A DNA stretch of 64,000 bases from Salminus brasiliensis (lineage: Eukaryota; Chordata; Actinopteri; Characiformes; Bryconidae), in assembly GCF_030463535.1 (NCBI RefSeq), contig NC_132892.1, positions 34,064,609-34,128,608 of the forward strand, read 5' to 3'. The notes beneath the pieces are model-generated. The model did no database searches. It saw nothing but the letters and a program-made list of their open reading frames with translations, and was not told where the DNA came from. The stretch's first letter is position 1, and each line of letters begins with the position of its first letter. This document shows positions 25,370 through 38,278 of the stretch, in pieces. A program made the translations under genes and the position numbers.

Positions 25370-26157
25370 AACACCCGGAGCAAGAATAAAGTTCTAGAGA
25401 AGACTTAGACCAAGACCAGGATATTTGGAACAATGTCCTTTGGACAAATGAATCCAAAGTTGATTTATTTGGACACTGTAGCAGAGGATATGTTTGGTGT
25501 AAACCAGACACAGCATGTGAGGACAAGAACCCATATCATATGTGAAGCATGGAGGCATGGTTTGGTCCTGGAGAGCTCTCAAACATAGAATCCAGAAACT
25601 AGAAGTTCTTTACTGTATCAAAGAGTTCTTGAGGGAAATGTGAGACCATCTGTTTAAAAACTAAAGCTGAAACTTCCCACAGCTGAAAGATTTCTGCAGG
25701 GAGGAGTGGGATAAATTTTCTCCCAGTTGATGTCAGAGACTGATAGATCATTATAGCAAACATCTAACTGAGTTCAGCCAAGGGGGGAAATGCCAACTAT
25801 TAGGGCATAGGGTGTCCAAACTGTTCCTTCACAAGAAAATAACATTTCTATTTATTAGATTTTATAAATAATGTTTAAAGACATTTGTATAGGTTTATTT
25901 GTTGGTTTAGTTAGACTACCTCCATCTCTCAGTATTAAACAACAATGGAGAACTGTAAAAGCAAGAACAGTACCTTGTGTCTTGGGGTATTTGAGTCTGT
26001 ACAAGATCACTGTTAATCCTCCAATCAGCAGGAGAAGCACACAGACACCCACAGTAGTGATGATGATGGCGGATGAACCTGGTGATCAGGGACACAGAGG
26101 CTGTTAACATGTCACGTCTGGATCTGACTCAATTGTGTTTACACTGCATGGCCTTTC

Positions 26158-26230
<73 letters not shown>

Positions 26231-29200
26231 CATATATATATACAGTGCATCCGGAAAGTATTCACAGCGCTTCACTTTTTCCACATTTTGTTAGGTTACA
26301 GCCTTATTCCAAATTGTATTAAATTAATCTCTTTCCTCAAAATTCTACACAAAATACCCCATTATGACCATGTGAAAAAAGTTTTCTTGAGAGTTCTGAA
26401 AATTTATTAAAATTAAAAAACAAAGAAATCATATTTACATAAGTATTCACAGCCTTTGCTTAATACTTTGTAGAACCACCCTTGGCAGCAACTACAGCCT
26501 CAAGTCTTTTTGAATATGATGCCACAAGCTTGGCACACCTCTCTTTAGGCAGTTTTGCCCATTCTTCTTTGCAGTACCTCTGAAGCTCCATCAGGTTGGA
26601 TGGGAGACGTCTGTGCACAGCCATTTTCAGATCTCTCCAGAGATGTTCAATCGGATTCAAGTCTGGGCTCTGGCTGGGCCACTCCAGGACATTCACAGAG
26701 TGGTCCTGAAGCCACTCCTTTGAGATCTTGGCTGTGTGCTTCGGATCGTTGTCCTGCTGAAAAATGAACCGTCGCCCCAGTCTGAGGTCAAGAGCGCTAT
26801 GGAGTAGGTTTTCATCCAGGATGTCTCTGTACATTGCTGCATTCATCTTTCCCTCTATCCTGACTATTCTGGCAGTTCCTGCTGCTGAAAAACATCCCCA
26901 TAGCATGATGCTGCCACCACCATGCTTGACTGTAGGGATGGTATTGGCCTCGTGATGAGCAGTGCCTGGTTTCCTCCAAACATGACGCCTGGCATTCACA
27001 CCAAAGAGTTCAATCTTTGTCTCATCAGACCAGAGAATTTTGTTTCTCATGGAGTCCTTCAGGTGCCTTTTGGCAAATTCCAGACGGGCTGCCTTGTGCC
27101 TTTTACTAAGGAGTGGCTTTCGCCTGGCCACTCTGCCATACAGGCCTGATTGGTGGATTGCTGCAGAGATGGTTGTCCTTCTGCAAGGTTCTCCTCTCTC
27201 CACGGAGGAACGCTGGAGCTCTGACAGAGTGACCATCGGGTTCTTGGTCACCTCCCTGACCAAGGCCCTTCTCCCCCGATCGCTCAATTTAGATGGCCGG
27301 CTAGCTCTAGGAAGAGTCCTGGTGGTTCCAAACTTCTTCCATTTACGGATGATGGAGGCCACTGTGCTCATTGGGACCTTCAAAGCAGCAGAAATTTTTC
27401 TGTATCCTTCCCCAGATTTGTGCCTCAAGACTATTTTGTCTCGGAGGTCTACAGACAATTCCTTTGACTTCATGCTTGGTGTTTGCGCTCTGACATGCAG
27501 TCAACTGTGGGACCTTATATAGACAGGTGTGTGCCTTTCCAAATCATGTCCAATCAACTGGATTTACCACAGGGGGACTCCATTTAAGCTGTAGAAACAT
27601 CTCAAGGATGATCAGTGGAAACAGGATGCACCTGAGCTCAATTTTGAGCTTCATGGCGAAGGCTGTGAATACTTACGTAAATGTGATTTCTTAGTTTTTT
27701 ATTTTTAATAAATTTTCAGAACTCTCAAGAAAACTTTTTTCACATGGTCATAATGGGGTATTTTGTGTAGAATTTTGACCTGTAGGCTGTAACCTAACAA
27801 AATGTGGAAAAAGTGAAGCGCTGTGAATACTTTCCGGATGCACTGTATGTATATATATAGTGTGCCAAGATGCAACATTAGCAAACTGCATCAACATTAT
27901 GTCAGATTAAAGGATAATCTGATCTCTGAATGTAGTTTGACAGATCAGAATCTGATCACAAATCACAACTTCATTTGATTTGAACTTGATTTGATTACCG
28001 AAGAAATAGCATTAATGTTGATGCAAGGTATAACACCTCAGATAAACAAGTTCAGAGAAAAGACATGTTTGCATTTTAAATTATTAAAAATTATTTTACT
28101 TTATTTATTTTGTATTGAAATGCAAACAAAATGCAAAAAATAATAAACACTCATAAATACATACATTTATATATATGTAAGCCTGGGACCATTTTTATCA
28201 ATAAAAACTATTAAACAGACACTCAACAGGAGCAACCTTGTACTGACTCTAAAAGAGTAAAAGAAGACGAAGTATTTTCAAAATGCATTTGTCTTGTCAA
28301 AATCTGGACTTTGAGATTTTTTTAATAATAAAACATGTTAAAACCTGAATAGTTGGCAGTTTCAAACATTTAACTTTTCAGTATCTAGATGAGTTTTCAA
28401 ATCAATAAGAACATTGCTTATTTTCTCAGCCCTATTCACATGGCATTAAGATATAATCTAATTAAATGAAATTGCCTGTATTTTAACCTCTTACCTTTTG
28501 CTGTGCTGTGTCCTTGAGTTTAAACATGGTGGAATTCACATATTCACAAACAGAACAAAAAACAGAAATGTTAAATCATCAGGTGATCTAGATAAATATT
28601 GTGTTCCCTGATTTCCCTTATACTCCCCTAAAATGCCCTTATCTACACCAAACTGATAAAATCCTTACAATTTTAATCCAAAACTATAAAATTCCTAGAG
28701 CCTGTTTAAACATGGTAAAATGCGTCACCAGTGTAACCAGATGAGATTTTATTTCACTTTTCCAGTGTACATAAGTTTCAATTTCATTCCTGTAAAAGAT
28801 GGACTCTCATCAAGGTGGTCTGGATCTGGCAGACTGTAAACAGATCTGAGGATCGGTGGGGTTCCACAACACTCACTATAGATTCCTGTAATGACTATCA
28901 GAAAATGTAAAGGACTACTTAAACTGCAAGAGAACTCACTCTAAAATACTGGCATCATCTACTGGTAAATAAGCTAATGTAGTGTAGAGTAATGTAGAGT
29001 TAATGTAGAGCCTGACCTAAACTCAAATCACACTGATACTGAATTACACTGAAATAAAAGTATCTCACCATCAACCTTCAGCTGAGTCTCAGTGAAAAGG
29101 GAGAAATAGTCGACAGACTCCCCTCCAACTTGCACTCCACAGAAATAATCACCCTGATCTTCCTTTTTTACATCACTGATTCTCACACTGATAATGTTAG

Positions 29201-30023
29201 ACCTTCTGCTGTCAGAGGTGGAGAATCTGCCACTCTGAGTCTCAGTAGAACTTATCAGTTTAGAATAGTCAGGACCATTCAGTTTAAAGAAGTACTTAGT
29301 CTTGTTCTGAAACCTCTCTGGATAGGAACAGCTGATGGTGACGGTCTCTCCCAAATAACCAGTCACAGTATTTGGCTCCGAACAGCATGGATCTGTCAAC
29401 CAGATTTAAAGTTCTTAAAGTTGTTTTAGGGTCTTTTTGATTGAAATGGGTCTAATTCAGTCATTTAACAAATAATTGTATGTATGAAATTGATCTAATG
29501 CATGAAAAGATTTTAATGATTCTCACCTAGTTTCACTATCAGGTTAATTGTATAGTTCCACACTCCAGTCTCTCCACACTGGTAAGTCCCAGTATCCTGT
29601 AACTGGAGCTGCCTGTAGACAACCACTAATTCATTGAAGAACTCCTCATACAAATAACGCCTATCTTTATTAACCCATCTCTGTTTTTGAGTATATAATG
29701 GATTTTCACATTCAGTTTGTGTTTTCAGTTTGCAAAAAGACTTTAGTCTACTTTTATTTTGTCTGCAGGTCATTATAATGGATCCTCCTGAGTAGCCAGT
29801 CACAACAATTGAGACCACTGGACCTGCCAATCAAAAGAAATGAAATAAGTTCGCATTTATATTAGAATTCCTCCATAATTCTGTGTGTAAAATTGTATTT
29901 TCTGATGGTTAATGTGAAACCTGAATTTTAATAAGGCAGATCAATGATTATGCTTTGTCCTGTTTAGAAGTTGAAAGTCTGACCTGAGATCAGATAGAGA
30001 GTGAAGATAAGGAGAATCTTCAT
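24113..30023 (-). CDS. Receptor B: CMRF35-like/pIgR-like receptor, frame-shifted repeat tail with YxxM
   Basis: About 433 residues. Exons: 29984-30023 signal peptide (MKILLIFTLYLIS), 29527-29823 Ig 1, 29069-29392 Ig 2, 28495-28512 short stalk (weak), 25974-26078 transmembrane, 24753-24787, 24113-24595 tail. Ig 1 keeps both cysteine pairs (MTC/YQC and SFC/TEC). Ig 2 starts DPCC with ISCSYP...YFC. The transmembrane segment AIIITTVGVCVLLLLIGGL is uncharged. The tail opens ADGDYMIMRSG; YMIM fits the YxxM pattern known to bind PI3K p85. It then continues as a 14-residue Pro/Thr/Gln repeat (PKPTTQIQLTTPSA type). The DNA of that repeat is the ITIM repeat of A/D/E read in another frame, so no further tyrosine is present. 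An intact Tc1 element sits in the intron between stalk and transmembrane exons. No shared promoter box was found upstream. Confidence 0.78.
24835..24899. repeat. (TA)n microsatellite
   Basis: About 65 bp of uninterrupted TA in an intron of receptor B. Confidence 0.95.
25340..25371. repeat. (CAA)n microsatellite
   Basis: Short trinucleotide run in an intron of receptor B. Confidence 0.85.
25430..25840 (+). mobile_element. Decayed Tc1/mariner fragment
   Basis: The plus strand carries a catalytic-region relic (gacaaatgaatccaaagttg, the former W-DES-K-E block; ttatttggacactgtagcag; then gtgaagcatggaggcatggt). Broken by indels. It lies in an intron of receptor B. Confidence 0.6.
26161..26240. 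repeat. (CA)n(TA)n microsatellite at the Tc1 insertion site
   Basis: About 50 bp of CA followed by about 30 bp of TA, directly next to the left end of the intact Tc1 element. Confidence 0.95.
26243..26458. repeat. Left terminal inverted repeat of the Tc1 element
   Basis: Pairs with 27641-27845. Includes outer and inner transposase-site-like repeats. Confidence 0.85.
26460..27473 (-). CDS. Tc1 transposase, intact
   Basis: 337 residues, the normal length for Tc1 transposases, with ATG at 27473 and TAA at 26460-26462. The N terminus has a paired-like helix-turn-helix DNA-binding region (SVDLRDKIVLRHKSGEGYRK, then VPMSTVASIIRKW). The catalytic triad fits DD34[24 protein letters not shown] and NPIEHLW, with 34 residues between the second D and the E. 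The glycine-rich HGGGSIMLWGCFSAAG box is present. It cuts and pastes the element at TA sites. No stop or frameshift is seen, so the protein could be functional; expression is unknown. Confidence 0.95.
   Translation of the reverse strand: MKSKELSVDLRDKIVLRHKSGEGYRKISAALKVPMSTVASIIRKWKKFGTTRTLPRASRPSKLSDRGRRALVREVTKNPMVTLSELQRSSVERGEPCRRTTISAAIHQSGLYGRVARRKPLLSKRHKAARLEFAKRHLKDSMRNKILWSDETKIELFGVNARRHVWRKPGTAHHEANTIPTVKHGGGSIMLWGCFSAAGTARIVRIEGKMNAAMYRDILDENLLHSALDLRLGRRFIFQQDNDPKHTAKISKEWLQDHSVNVLEWPSQSPDLNPIEHLWRDLKMAVHRRLPSNLMELQRYCKEEWAKLPKERCAKLVASYSKRLEAVVAAKGGSTKY
27641..27845. repeat. Right terminal inverted repeat of the Tc1 element
   Basis: Complement of 26243-26458, followed by the duplicated TA. 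Confidence 0.85.
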
Positions 30024-30239
30024 TCTTGATGTAAAAAAAAATGTCAACATCAGTGTCCAGCTTCAATCCAGCTTCAGTATGCTCCACCAAATCTCCAAGG
30101 AAACGGATAGTTTCCAGACCTACACAAAAGATGCATATTATTCCAATAAGTCTCAACCTGTACAAATATAATTATTGTTAGTTTGAGTAACTCCTATTGC
30201 AAATTACAGATGGCTGACCAACTTTCAGCGGTCTGCAAT

Positions 30240-30600
30240 AAACCAATAAAACAACAACAATTTGTTTAATTAAAATGTCATGCCATCTGTGGGGAGGCTG
30301 AAGCTTGGGTATCGCTGAACCTTTCAACAGAACAGTGATCCCAAGCATACCTAAGTCTGGATTTGTCACCTGACTTAAACAACATAGAGAATCTTTAGTG
30401 TGATTTTAAGGAGGTGACTGCAGCAGAATTTTAGTGAACTGAAGGCCATTGTTCATGAGAAACAGGCTGATCATCAGCAGGTCATAACAGCAGAAATGTG
30501 TTCTACTAAGTACTAAAGATGATTGTCATGAAGGGGTTGAATAATTCTGAAACTTCAGTTGTCATTAAAAAAGTTTTTTTTTTTGAAGAAAACCAAAACC
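30240..30600 (+). mobile_element. Decayed Tc1/mariner 3' fragment
   Basis: Relic of the transposase C terminus: gtgatcccaagcatacc, then acttaaacaacatagagaat (the NPIE region). The element end follows (ggttgaataattctgaaac). It lies about 200 bp upstream of receptor B's start and may have replaced its promoter. Confidence 0.55.
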
Positions 30601-31510
30601 AAAGAATTATTTGGTCTTGTTTGGTTTATTGTAAACAGCAGAATTTTTGTACATTTTGCAAAAAAATCAATAACATGTAAATGTAAAGCATATCAGCAGT
30701 TCAGTCCCACTTAAGCATATTTAAAACAACATTGTTGTACTACAGTAGGAACACATTGTTACTTGCCCCCTGGTGGCTGCAGTGCCCTAAGAAGCTGCTG
30801 ACAAGCCCAGGTAAATGGCATAAAAGGGTCTTCTCAGTCCTACATGAGAGAAGGAACAAGGAGAAAATGAGGACGGAGCTGCCAGAGACTATAAAGACAT
30901 AATTCTTTCCCCAGGGGCTCACCACAAGGGTCATATCTGGACAGTAGTGTACAGGTTTTAGATTGCAGCAGGGAGAGCTATATTGTGACTAAAGCTTACA
31001 TTAGTGCTTAGGCAGGTAACTATGGAGAACAGATATCCCTAAGGACTCTGGGGATTATCCATGAGCCTCAACAACCCAGCATCAATGTTAATTCCCATAC
31101 TCTGATGATCTGTTGATGCTCAAGATAGATTTGAAACCCTGACTGTCAACAAAAAACCACACCAAATATACCACAAGTATGCTCAGTGGTGTGAAGACTG
31201 TGCCATTAACGTATATGCCAAAGTTGATAGGGATAGCATGTTAACTCACTATAACTTCCGCCGGGCATCCCTGTATAGCATCACTAAAGAGGTGTTAGCA
31301 TTGCTATTGTGGTGACCAATGCCCTCGACAGCATTGGTATGGCGGCATTAGCTTTGCTACTGCAATGCATCACTACCATGGCACTAGCATCGCTATCATA
31401 ACATTACACATCTTACAACTAGTGAATACTAGTAAATACTCAAAGCTTGAGTGCTTTACCAGGCAGGCTCACTTGTAATGGTACTTGAAACATAACAGAG
31501 GGCTATTTAT
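30600..31510. other. Intergenic, no gene recognised
   Basis: No coding or repeat family that I can name. Confidence 0.4.
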
Positions 31511-31514
31511 AGGT

Positions 31515-31900
31515 ACACTAATATGTCCAAATATTTGTGGACACCCCTTCAAATTAATGCATTCAGCTACTTTAAGTTGCACCCATTGCTGCCACAGATC
31601 TGCAAGTGCTCACACACAGCTTGTCTAGTCCCTGTAGAGAAGTACTGCCAATAGAATAGGACTCTCTGGAGCAGATAAACATGAATCTATTGGCTCCATG
31701 CTGCCTAATAATGCCAGGCGTGGGCTAGAGGGGTATAAAGCCCCCCAGCATTGAGGAGCTGTGGAGCAGTGGAAGAACTGTGTTCTCTGGAATGATGGTG
31801 GTGGAGCTCCATTCAGTATTTTTGGGATGAGTTCGGGAGTTGTGGGATACCCTTGATTTCAGGAGAACCAGGTGTCCCAATACTTGTCCATACAGTGTAC
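31515..31900 (-). repeat. MITE-like dispersed repeat, copy 4 (near full length)
   Basis: Runs from cactaatatgtccaaatatt to caatacttgtccatacagtg with the family core between. Confidence 0.7.
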
Positions 31901-32129
31901 CATCAAAGCAGGCAGGGGTCACATTGCAACACTATTGCATTAGGCTCTCAGAGGCCACTGCAGCGTGAGAGCTGGTATACACCACCACAAGCATGCAGAC
32001 ATTTTGAAACATGCAGAAGTCACAAGTTTTTAATCACTGTTATAGAAATGCACATTGAGCTTATCTTCAGAACTGAAAGCCATTCAGCAGATAAGATCAT
32101 ATCTTAACACTATTGACAGTTATTATCAA

Positions 32130-32540
32130 TTTCTCTAATAATAAATTTACATTTATGGCATTTAGCAGATGCTCTAATAATAATCGAGATCAACTTACAA
32201 AAGTGTTTCACTATTTAGTAATAATTTAGAGATCCTCTAATCTTAGACTCTACTAAACACAAGTCAATATGGAGATCAAAATACTCTACTCTTCAACCAA
32301 GTACTCTCAGAAGAGGAGGGTCTTCAGTCTGGGTTTGAAGACAGCGAGCATTGGACTCTGCTGTTCTGGCATCCAGGGGAAGATCCTTCCACCACTTTGG
32401 TTCAGGACAGAAAAAAGTCTGGACGCTTGTCTTCCATGGATGTTAAAGGATGGCGGGTCGAGCCGAGCCATACTTAAAGCTCAAAGGGCTTTTGGTGCAG
32501 ATTGGCTTTGGACCATCGCCATCAAGTATGTGTTCATATT
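32130..32540 (+). repeat. Dispersed fish repeat, family not named
   Basis: Starts with tggcatttagcagatgctc and includes gtcttcagtctgggtttgaa and ggatggcgggtcgagccgag. A related partial copy is at about 43210-43420. I recognise the pattern as common in fish genomes but cannot assign a class. Confidence 0.5.
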
Positions 32541-32589
32541 CTCATTCTTTATATTCTCAACAGTTCTGCATCAGAATAACTAAGTGACT

Positions 32590-33060
32590 TGAACTTAATG
32601 TAAAACCCTTACAAACTCTTGCATTTACTAGTAAATCTGCACAGTTTGTATGTTTATATGGTTTATTCTGAAAAAACAAAACAAAACTGACCTGAGGTCA
32701 AGAAGAGGTAGGAGGATCCTCTGCTTCACTGAAGAACGTCTAAACAGACATCAGACTTCAGTACAACAGTGCTTAAAGCTCTCAAGGTTTGACTGTGTTC
32801 TCTTCAGAGTGATTCACATCTTTACGTTTATGTTTCTCTGGCCTGGTTGGTTCCTCTTTCTATGGAAAGCAAATACTCAACCTCATATTTACAACACACT
32901 AATCTTTCTTCATCTGTCTCTGTCTCTGTTTCTCTCTCTTGTCCTTGTCTAAATTGTCACACATGCTGTGGTTATGTTTTGAAATAGCAGAGCAAAACCA
33001 CACAGCATCCTCTATCGTCTGGTTCTGGTTGAAGGAAAATGTCATGCAGCATGTTGGGAA
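32590..33060 (-). pseudogene. Relic 5' end of a receptor gene (signal exon and promoter)
   Basis: The reverse complement of 32690-32735 reads like a signal-peptide exon with its donor (AGGATCCTCCTACCTCTTCTT, then GACCTCAG|GTCAG), but the ATG is missing. Upstream are ttggttcctctttctatgg (a GAAAGAGGAA site on the minus strand) and the hairpin (32962-33010). No Ig exon follows. Duplicated at 37100-37445. Confidence 0.55.
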
Positions 33061-33114
33061 ATCCTCTCTTAACTATGATTGAAATGTATCCATTTTAAAC
33101 CTGAATACCATAAA

Positions 33115-34539
<1,425 letters not shown>

Positions 34540-34540
<1 letters not shown>

Positions 34541-35385
34541 TGGGTTGCAAGGCAGATGTTAATAATTGGTTAAATGAAGTGATTGCATTTGGGCGTACCA
34601 AAGAACGTAGTGTGAAGGAAGTATCTGCAGGTCAACAAATCTGCAGGTTTGTGGAAGTCATATGTACGGTCATACAGGTCTACCAGCAGTGGCAGAAATC
34701 CCATTCTACAGGAAATTCTCCTCAGTATTGAGCAGTAGTGAGCAAAGGCCTCTTGTGAGCAACTCTGCTCTATATGTTGGTGGTCTGTAGTTCTCTGCAT
34801 TGCCTGAAAGTTGAGTGATTTTCATTTTCATTCTAAGATTTTCCACGAAAAGCCATGAAACACACTGTCGGTCCCTGGCTGTGTGTTTTGTCTCTTGGCC
34901 ACGATCTGCCTTTGGTCCATCATCACATGCTATAGATGGTCTGCAGGACACCAAGCTTGGTTAGGCTGATGTACATCAGAACCAGGCTGTGATGTTCCCT
35001 GTGAAGATGCTTTAAAGATACAGAAATACAAGTTTTGCAGAACCTTGGAGGGCAGTCGGAAGTCACTTAGTCACCTGAGGAGGGAGAGACAAGGATGGGC
35101 ATTCGTCTAGAGAAGTGATGTGGCAGGGCCATTTCAGATCCTGCAAGATGTCAACTCCAAGGTACTTGAAACTGTCCACTCTTTCCACTGCAGCTCTGTT
35201 GATCCTGATACATGATTAGCTCAACCTTACTTCTTAGTGCATCCAACTATTGGCCACCTGTCTTTATCTTAACTGATCTCCACGTGTTTAATCTCCTAAA
35301 ATGCTACTTTTCAAGGTGTTTCCTTTCTTGAACATATATAGTTGCACATTATTCAATCCCTATTGTAAATTAGGTTTATTGGCAA
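34540..35385. other. Mixed repeat debris, no gene
   Basis: The stretch at about 35140-35220 (ggtacttgaaactgtccact, then gctctgttgatcctg) looks like a non-LTR retrotransposon fragment on the minus strand. The rest is unassigned. Confidence 0.35.
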
Positions 35386-35389
35386 AATA

Positions 35390-35930
35390 AAATGAGGTCT
35401 ATGGATCAGCTGTGATGTCTAAAGGAGGAAAAACAGTGAAGCATGGCGGTGGCTCTGTGATGCTCTGGGGCTGATTTGCTTCCTCTTGCACTGGAAACCT
35501 GCAGCATGTGGAAGGGCAAGATGGGTTCAATCAAGTATCAGGAAATGCCTTTTGTGAGGAAGCGGAAACTTAGGCATCATTGGACCTGCCAACAGGACAA
35601 TGATCCCAAGCATACCTCAAAGTAAACCAAGGCTTGGTTTCAGATGAAGTCCTGGAAGGTTTGGGAGTGGCTGACACAGTCACCTGACACCATTCTACCA
35701 GTGTTCCTTAGGTATCTCAGCCTATTCCTGGCTTTGGTGGGATTTGTAAAAGGCGGTTGCAGCAGCAAATCCAAGAATATTAGTGAACTGGAGGCCACCG
35801 CCCAGGAATAGGCTGAGATACCTAAGGAACACTGGTAGAATCTGCTGTCTGGCTGTGTGTCATGTCTGCAGTAGGTCAGAACAAAAGAATGGGTTCTGTA
35901 CTAAGTACTAAAGATAAAATTAACAGGTTC
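35390..35930 (+). mobile_element. Decayed Tc1/mariner copy with internal fold-back duplication
   Basis: Transposase relics in order: gtgaagcatggcggtggctc, gacaatgatcccaagcatac, ggcggttgcagcagcaaatc. It carries a perfect 40-bp inverted repeat (35692-35731 and 35802-35841). Confidence 0.7.
35692..35841. repeat. Perfect 40-bp inverted repeat
   Basis: Arm 35692-35731 (attctaccagtgttcctt...) is the exact complement of arm 35802-35841, with a 70-bp spacer. The second arm sits in the normal Tc1 order; the first looks inserted. Confidence 0.9.
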
Positions 35931-35939
35931 TTCTGGTTT

Positions 35940-37100
35940 TGAGAGGAATTACACCTAACAACACTTCTGCAGTGTAAAGGCCAATAACAAAGTTCTGTGA
36001 AGTTTGACATGCAAATTCACACCCTGACCAGAAAGACTATTGTTTGGCTTGTGAATGGTTGAGCCTTTTTGTTGTAGCACTGAGGATCTAAAATACAGGA
36101 AATGGTAAATATAGCAGTGTCTGAGCAAACACTTCCTCTCCACTGGCTATGAATAAACATATCTCAGAGAGAGGGAGAGAGACTGAATGATATGCAAAAT
36201 GCCTTAAGACTATTTTACTTTCTGTCCATCTGTAGCTAGTCTCTGGGGTGTTTCCACACACCTTTTAATAGGAAATAAACCCAAACATCTCACCAACACA
36301 GCTAATACCCAAACTCTGGCTGTTTGTTGATGCTTGAGAAATTGAACATTTTAAGCCCAGGTGCCAAATACATGCCTTAAGCATACATGTCTCAAGACAT
36401 TTAACCCACCACCCCTCAAAACACAAGCAGGATAAAGTTTCTGAATCTGTAGACTCCCAGTGCCCTTCCCACTGCATCTTATTGCCAGATCATACATGAC
36501 TCACATCTGGAGGCTCAGAAGAAGGGTCGAGATCTCTTCCTCTCGCTATGTCTTATTGGTGGATTCGTGTGTCTGTCATCTGCCTCTCATCTGTAATTTG
36601 TGAATTCATGTGTCTGCCTATATTTTATGTAAAAGTGACCAATGAACACTCAGAAACATTTCAAGCACCAGAAAATGTATCCACATGAGTAAAGGGATGT
36701 TTTCACAGAAAATTTGAAGAAGTTGCAAAATCTGATTTTTGATTAGTTTTTCAGGTTTAGCGTCAGATTATCTCTTCACTCAGTGCTCTATGTCTCATTA
36801 CAGAGAGAGCTTGCATTATTATTAACATTTTGATTGTCTGAATTATTTTATATGCAATTGTCTTTAAATGCAAATTTCAGAAGATATATTCAGAAAGTAC
36901 CACTCAGACCGCAGAGGGTTAACTAGATTCAGAACTCAAAAACAAGACTACTGTATGCCATCAAATACTGAGTGCAATCAAATCCTCACAAGCCTTCATC
37001 CCTGGACAGTAGAGGTAGTTGCTCCAACAAAAGTAGGATATACTCTTTTTAATACCCCTTGATAATCACTACAAAAATCACTCAGCTGCCAATCATCATG
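35940..37100. other. Intergenic, no gene recognised
   Basis: No supported feature. Confidence 0.4.
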
Positions 37101-37445
37101 ATGTTATTAGCAATTTCTAATTTCTCTAATAATAAATGGATCCACACAGTTCTTCAACAGTTTTGCATCAGAATAGAAGTGACTGACTGATGTATACTTA
37201 ATGTAAAACCTCTGCTTCACTGATCAACGTCTAGATGAATGTCAGACTCTCTAAGGTTGACTGTGATTCTGTTCAGAGTGATTCACATCTTTACATTTAC
37301 GTTTCTCTGATTGGTTCCTTTTTTCCAATGTCACAGCTCTCTCTTTGTCTCTCTGTGTCTTGCTCTCACTACATGCCGTGTAAGACATGCTGTGGTTGTT
37401 TTTGAAATAGCGGAGCAAAACCACACAGCACCCCCTGCTGTCTAA
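37100..37445 (-). pseudogene. Second copy of the relic receptor 5' region
   Basis: Parallels 32590-33060: ctctgcttcactgatcaacg, gagtgattcacatctttaca, and the hairpin at 37387-37430. The signal exon itself is gone. An (AATG)n run follows at about 37487-37512. Confidence 0.5.
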
Positions 37446-37904
37446 TATATGGCGTGAATATATATATGGTTATATATATATAAGGTAAAATGAATGAATG
37501 AATGAATGAATAATATTTTATTAGGAACAGATTATGCATCTCTCACTCAACAGAAATTCCACGCACAAAATGTTTAAACATAAAGAAATGATTATTGAGT
37601 GTATGGTTATAAACAAAGTGTGATGCTGTTTAACACTGGCAAGTGCCATTGTCTCTCTGAGTGACATGGGGATCAGCAGGCAGTGTTTGCTGCACAGCTA
37701 CCAGCTCATCAAATTAGAATAGTACTCATTTTGATAATTTACTATTATTATTTTGAATAGTACTACTTTGGACTCAACATTTTTGTAGATTGAATCTAAT
37801 TGGTTGAATTTGGAGTTGAGTGTCTGGGAAACTAAACCTCACTGATTCACATTTGAGTCGAGGATCAGGTAAACAGAATCCACAGTTTTGGGGCTTAGGC
37901 TCTG

Positions 37905-38190
37905 GTAGACTGAACCAGAGAGGTTGGTTTTCAGGTTTAGGCTCTGATGGACCGAATCAGAGAGGTTGGTTTTGGGGTTTAGGCTCTGATTGACTGAGTC
38001 AGAGAGGTTGGTTTTGGGCTCTGATGGACCGAATCAGAGAGGTTGGTTTTCAGGTTTAGGCTCTGATGGACCGAATCAGAGAGGTTGGTTTTCAGGTTTA
38101 GGCTCTGATGGACCGAATCAGAGAGGTTGGTTTTGGGCTCTGATGGACAGAGTCAGAGAGGTTGGTTTTGAGATTTAGGCTGTGGTATCA
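37905..38190 (-). pseudogene. Untranslated tail-repeat array with Tyr-to-His units
   Basis: Seven tandem copies of the 42-bp receptor tail unit (two shortened) lie beyond the stop of receptor C. On the minus strand the units read DSVHQSLNLKTNLS. Reading from 37905 upward, the tyrosine position is Tyr, His, Asn, His, His, His, His. These are 3' to the stop, so probably untranslated. Confidence 0.75.
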
Positions 38191-38278
38191 GGTTTGTTTT
38201 GTTTTGTTTTTTGAGATTTATGAGTTTGGTATATTAATCCAAGTGGGTGGCTTTGGGGCTAAGACTCAGTTTAAAGAT

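Larger units (their letters stand above)
26243..27845 (-). mobile_element. Complete Tc1-like DNA transposon (about 1.6 kb)
   Basis: The ends are cagtgcatccggaaagtatt (26243) and its exact complement ending at 27845, each flanked by TA (26241-26242 and 27846-27847). Inverted repeats are long, about 205-215 bp, with an inner repeat of aagtattcacagcctt, the IR/DR layout. One intact transposase gene lies between. Only a few differences between the two repeats are visible, plus a short patch of mismatch near 26300-26325 versus 27775-27785, so the insertion looks recent. It lies in an intron of receptor B. Confidence 0.95.

Noticed and set aside
27040-27522. Plus-strand frame within the Tc1 element
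   Set aside because: Antisense of the transposase.
37990-38178. Plus-strand open frame with a GLGSDGPNQRGWFS repeat
   Set aside because: It is the antisense of the receptor tail repeat; no promoter, no other exons.
37905-38190. Direct repeats looking like a CRISPR array
   Set aside because: Units are 42-bp, contiguous, with no spacers, and match the receptor tail codons; the genome is vertebrate.
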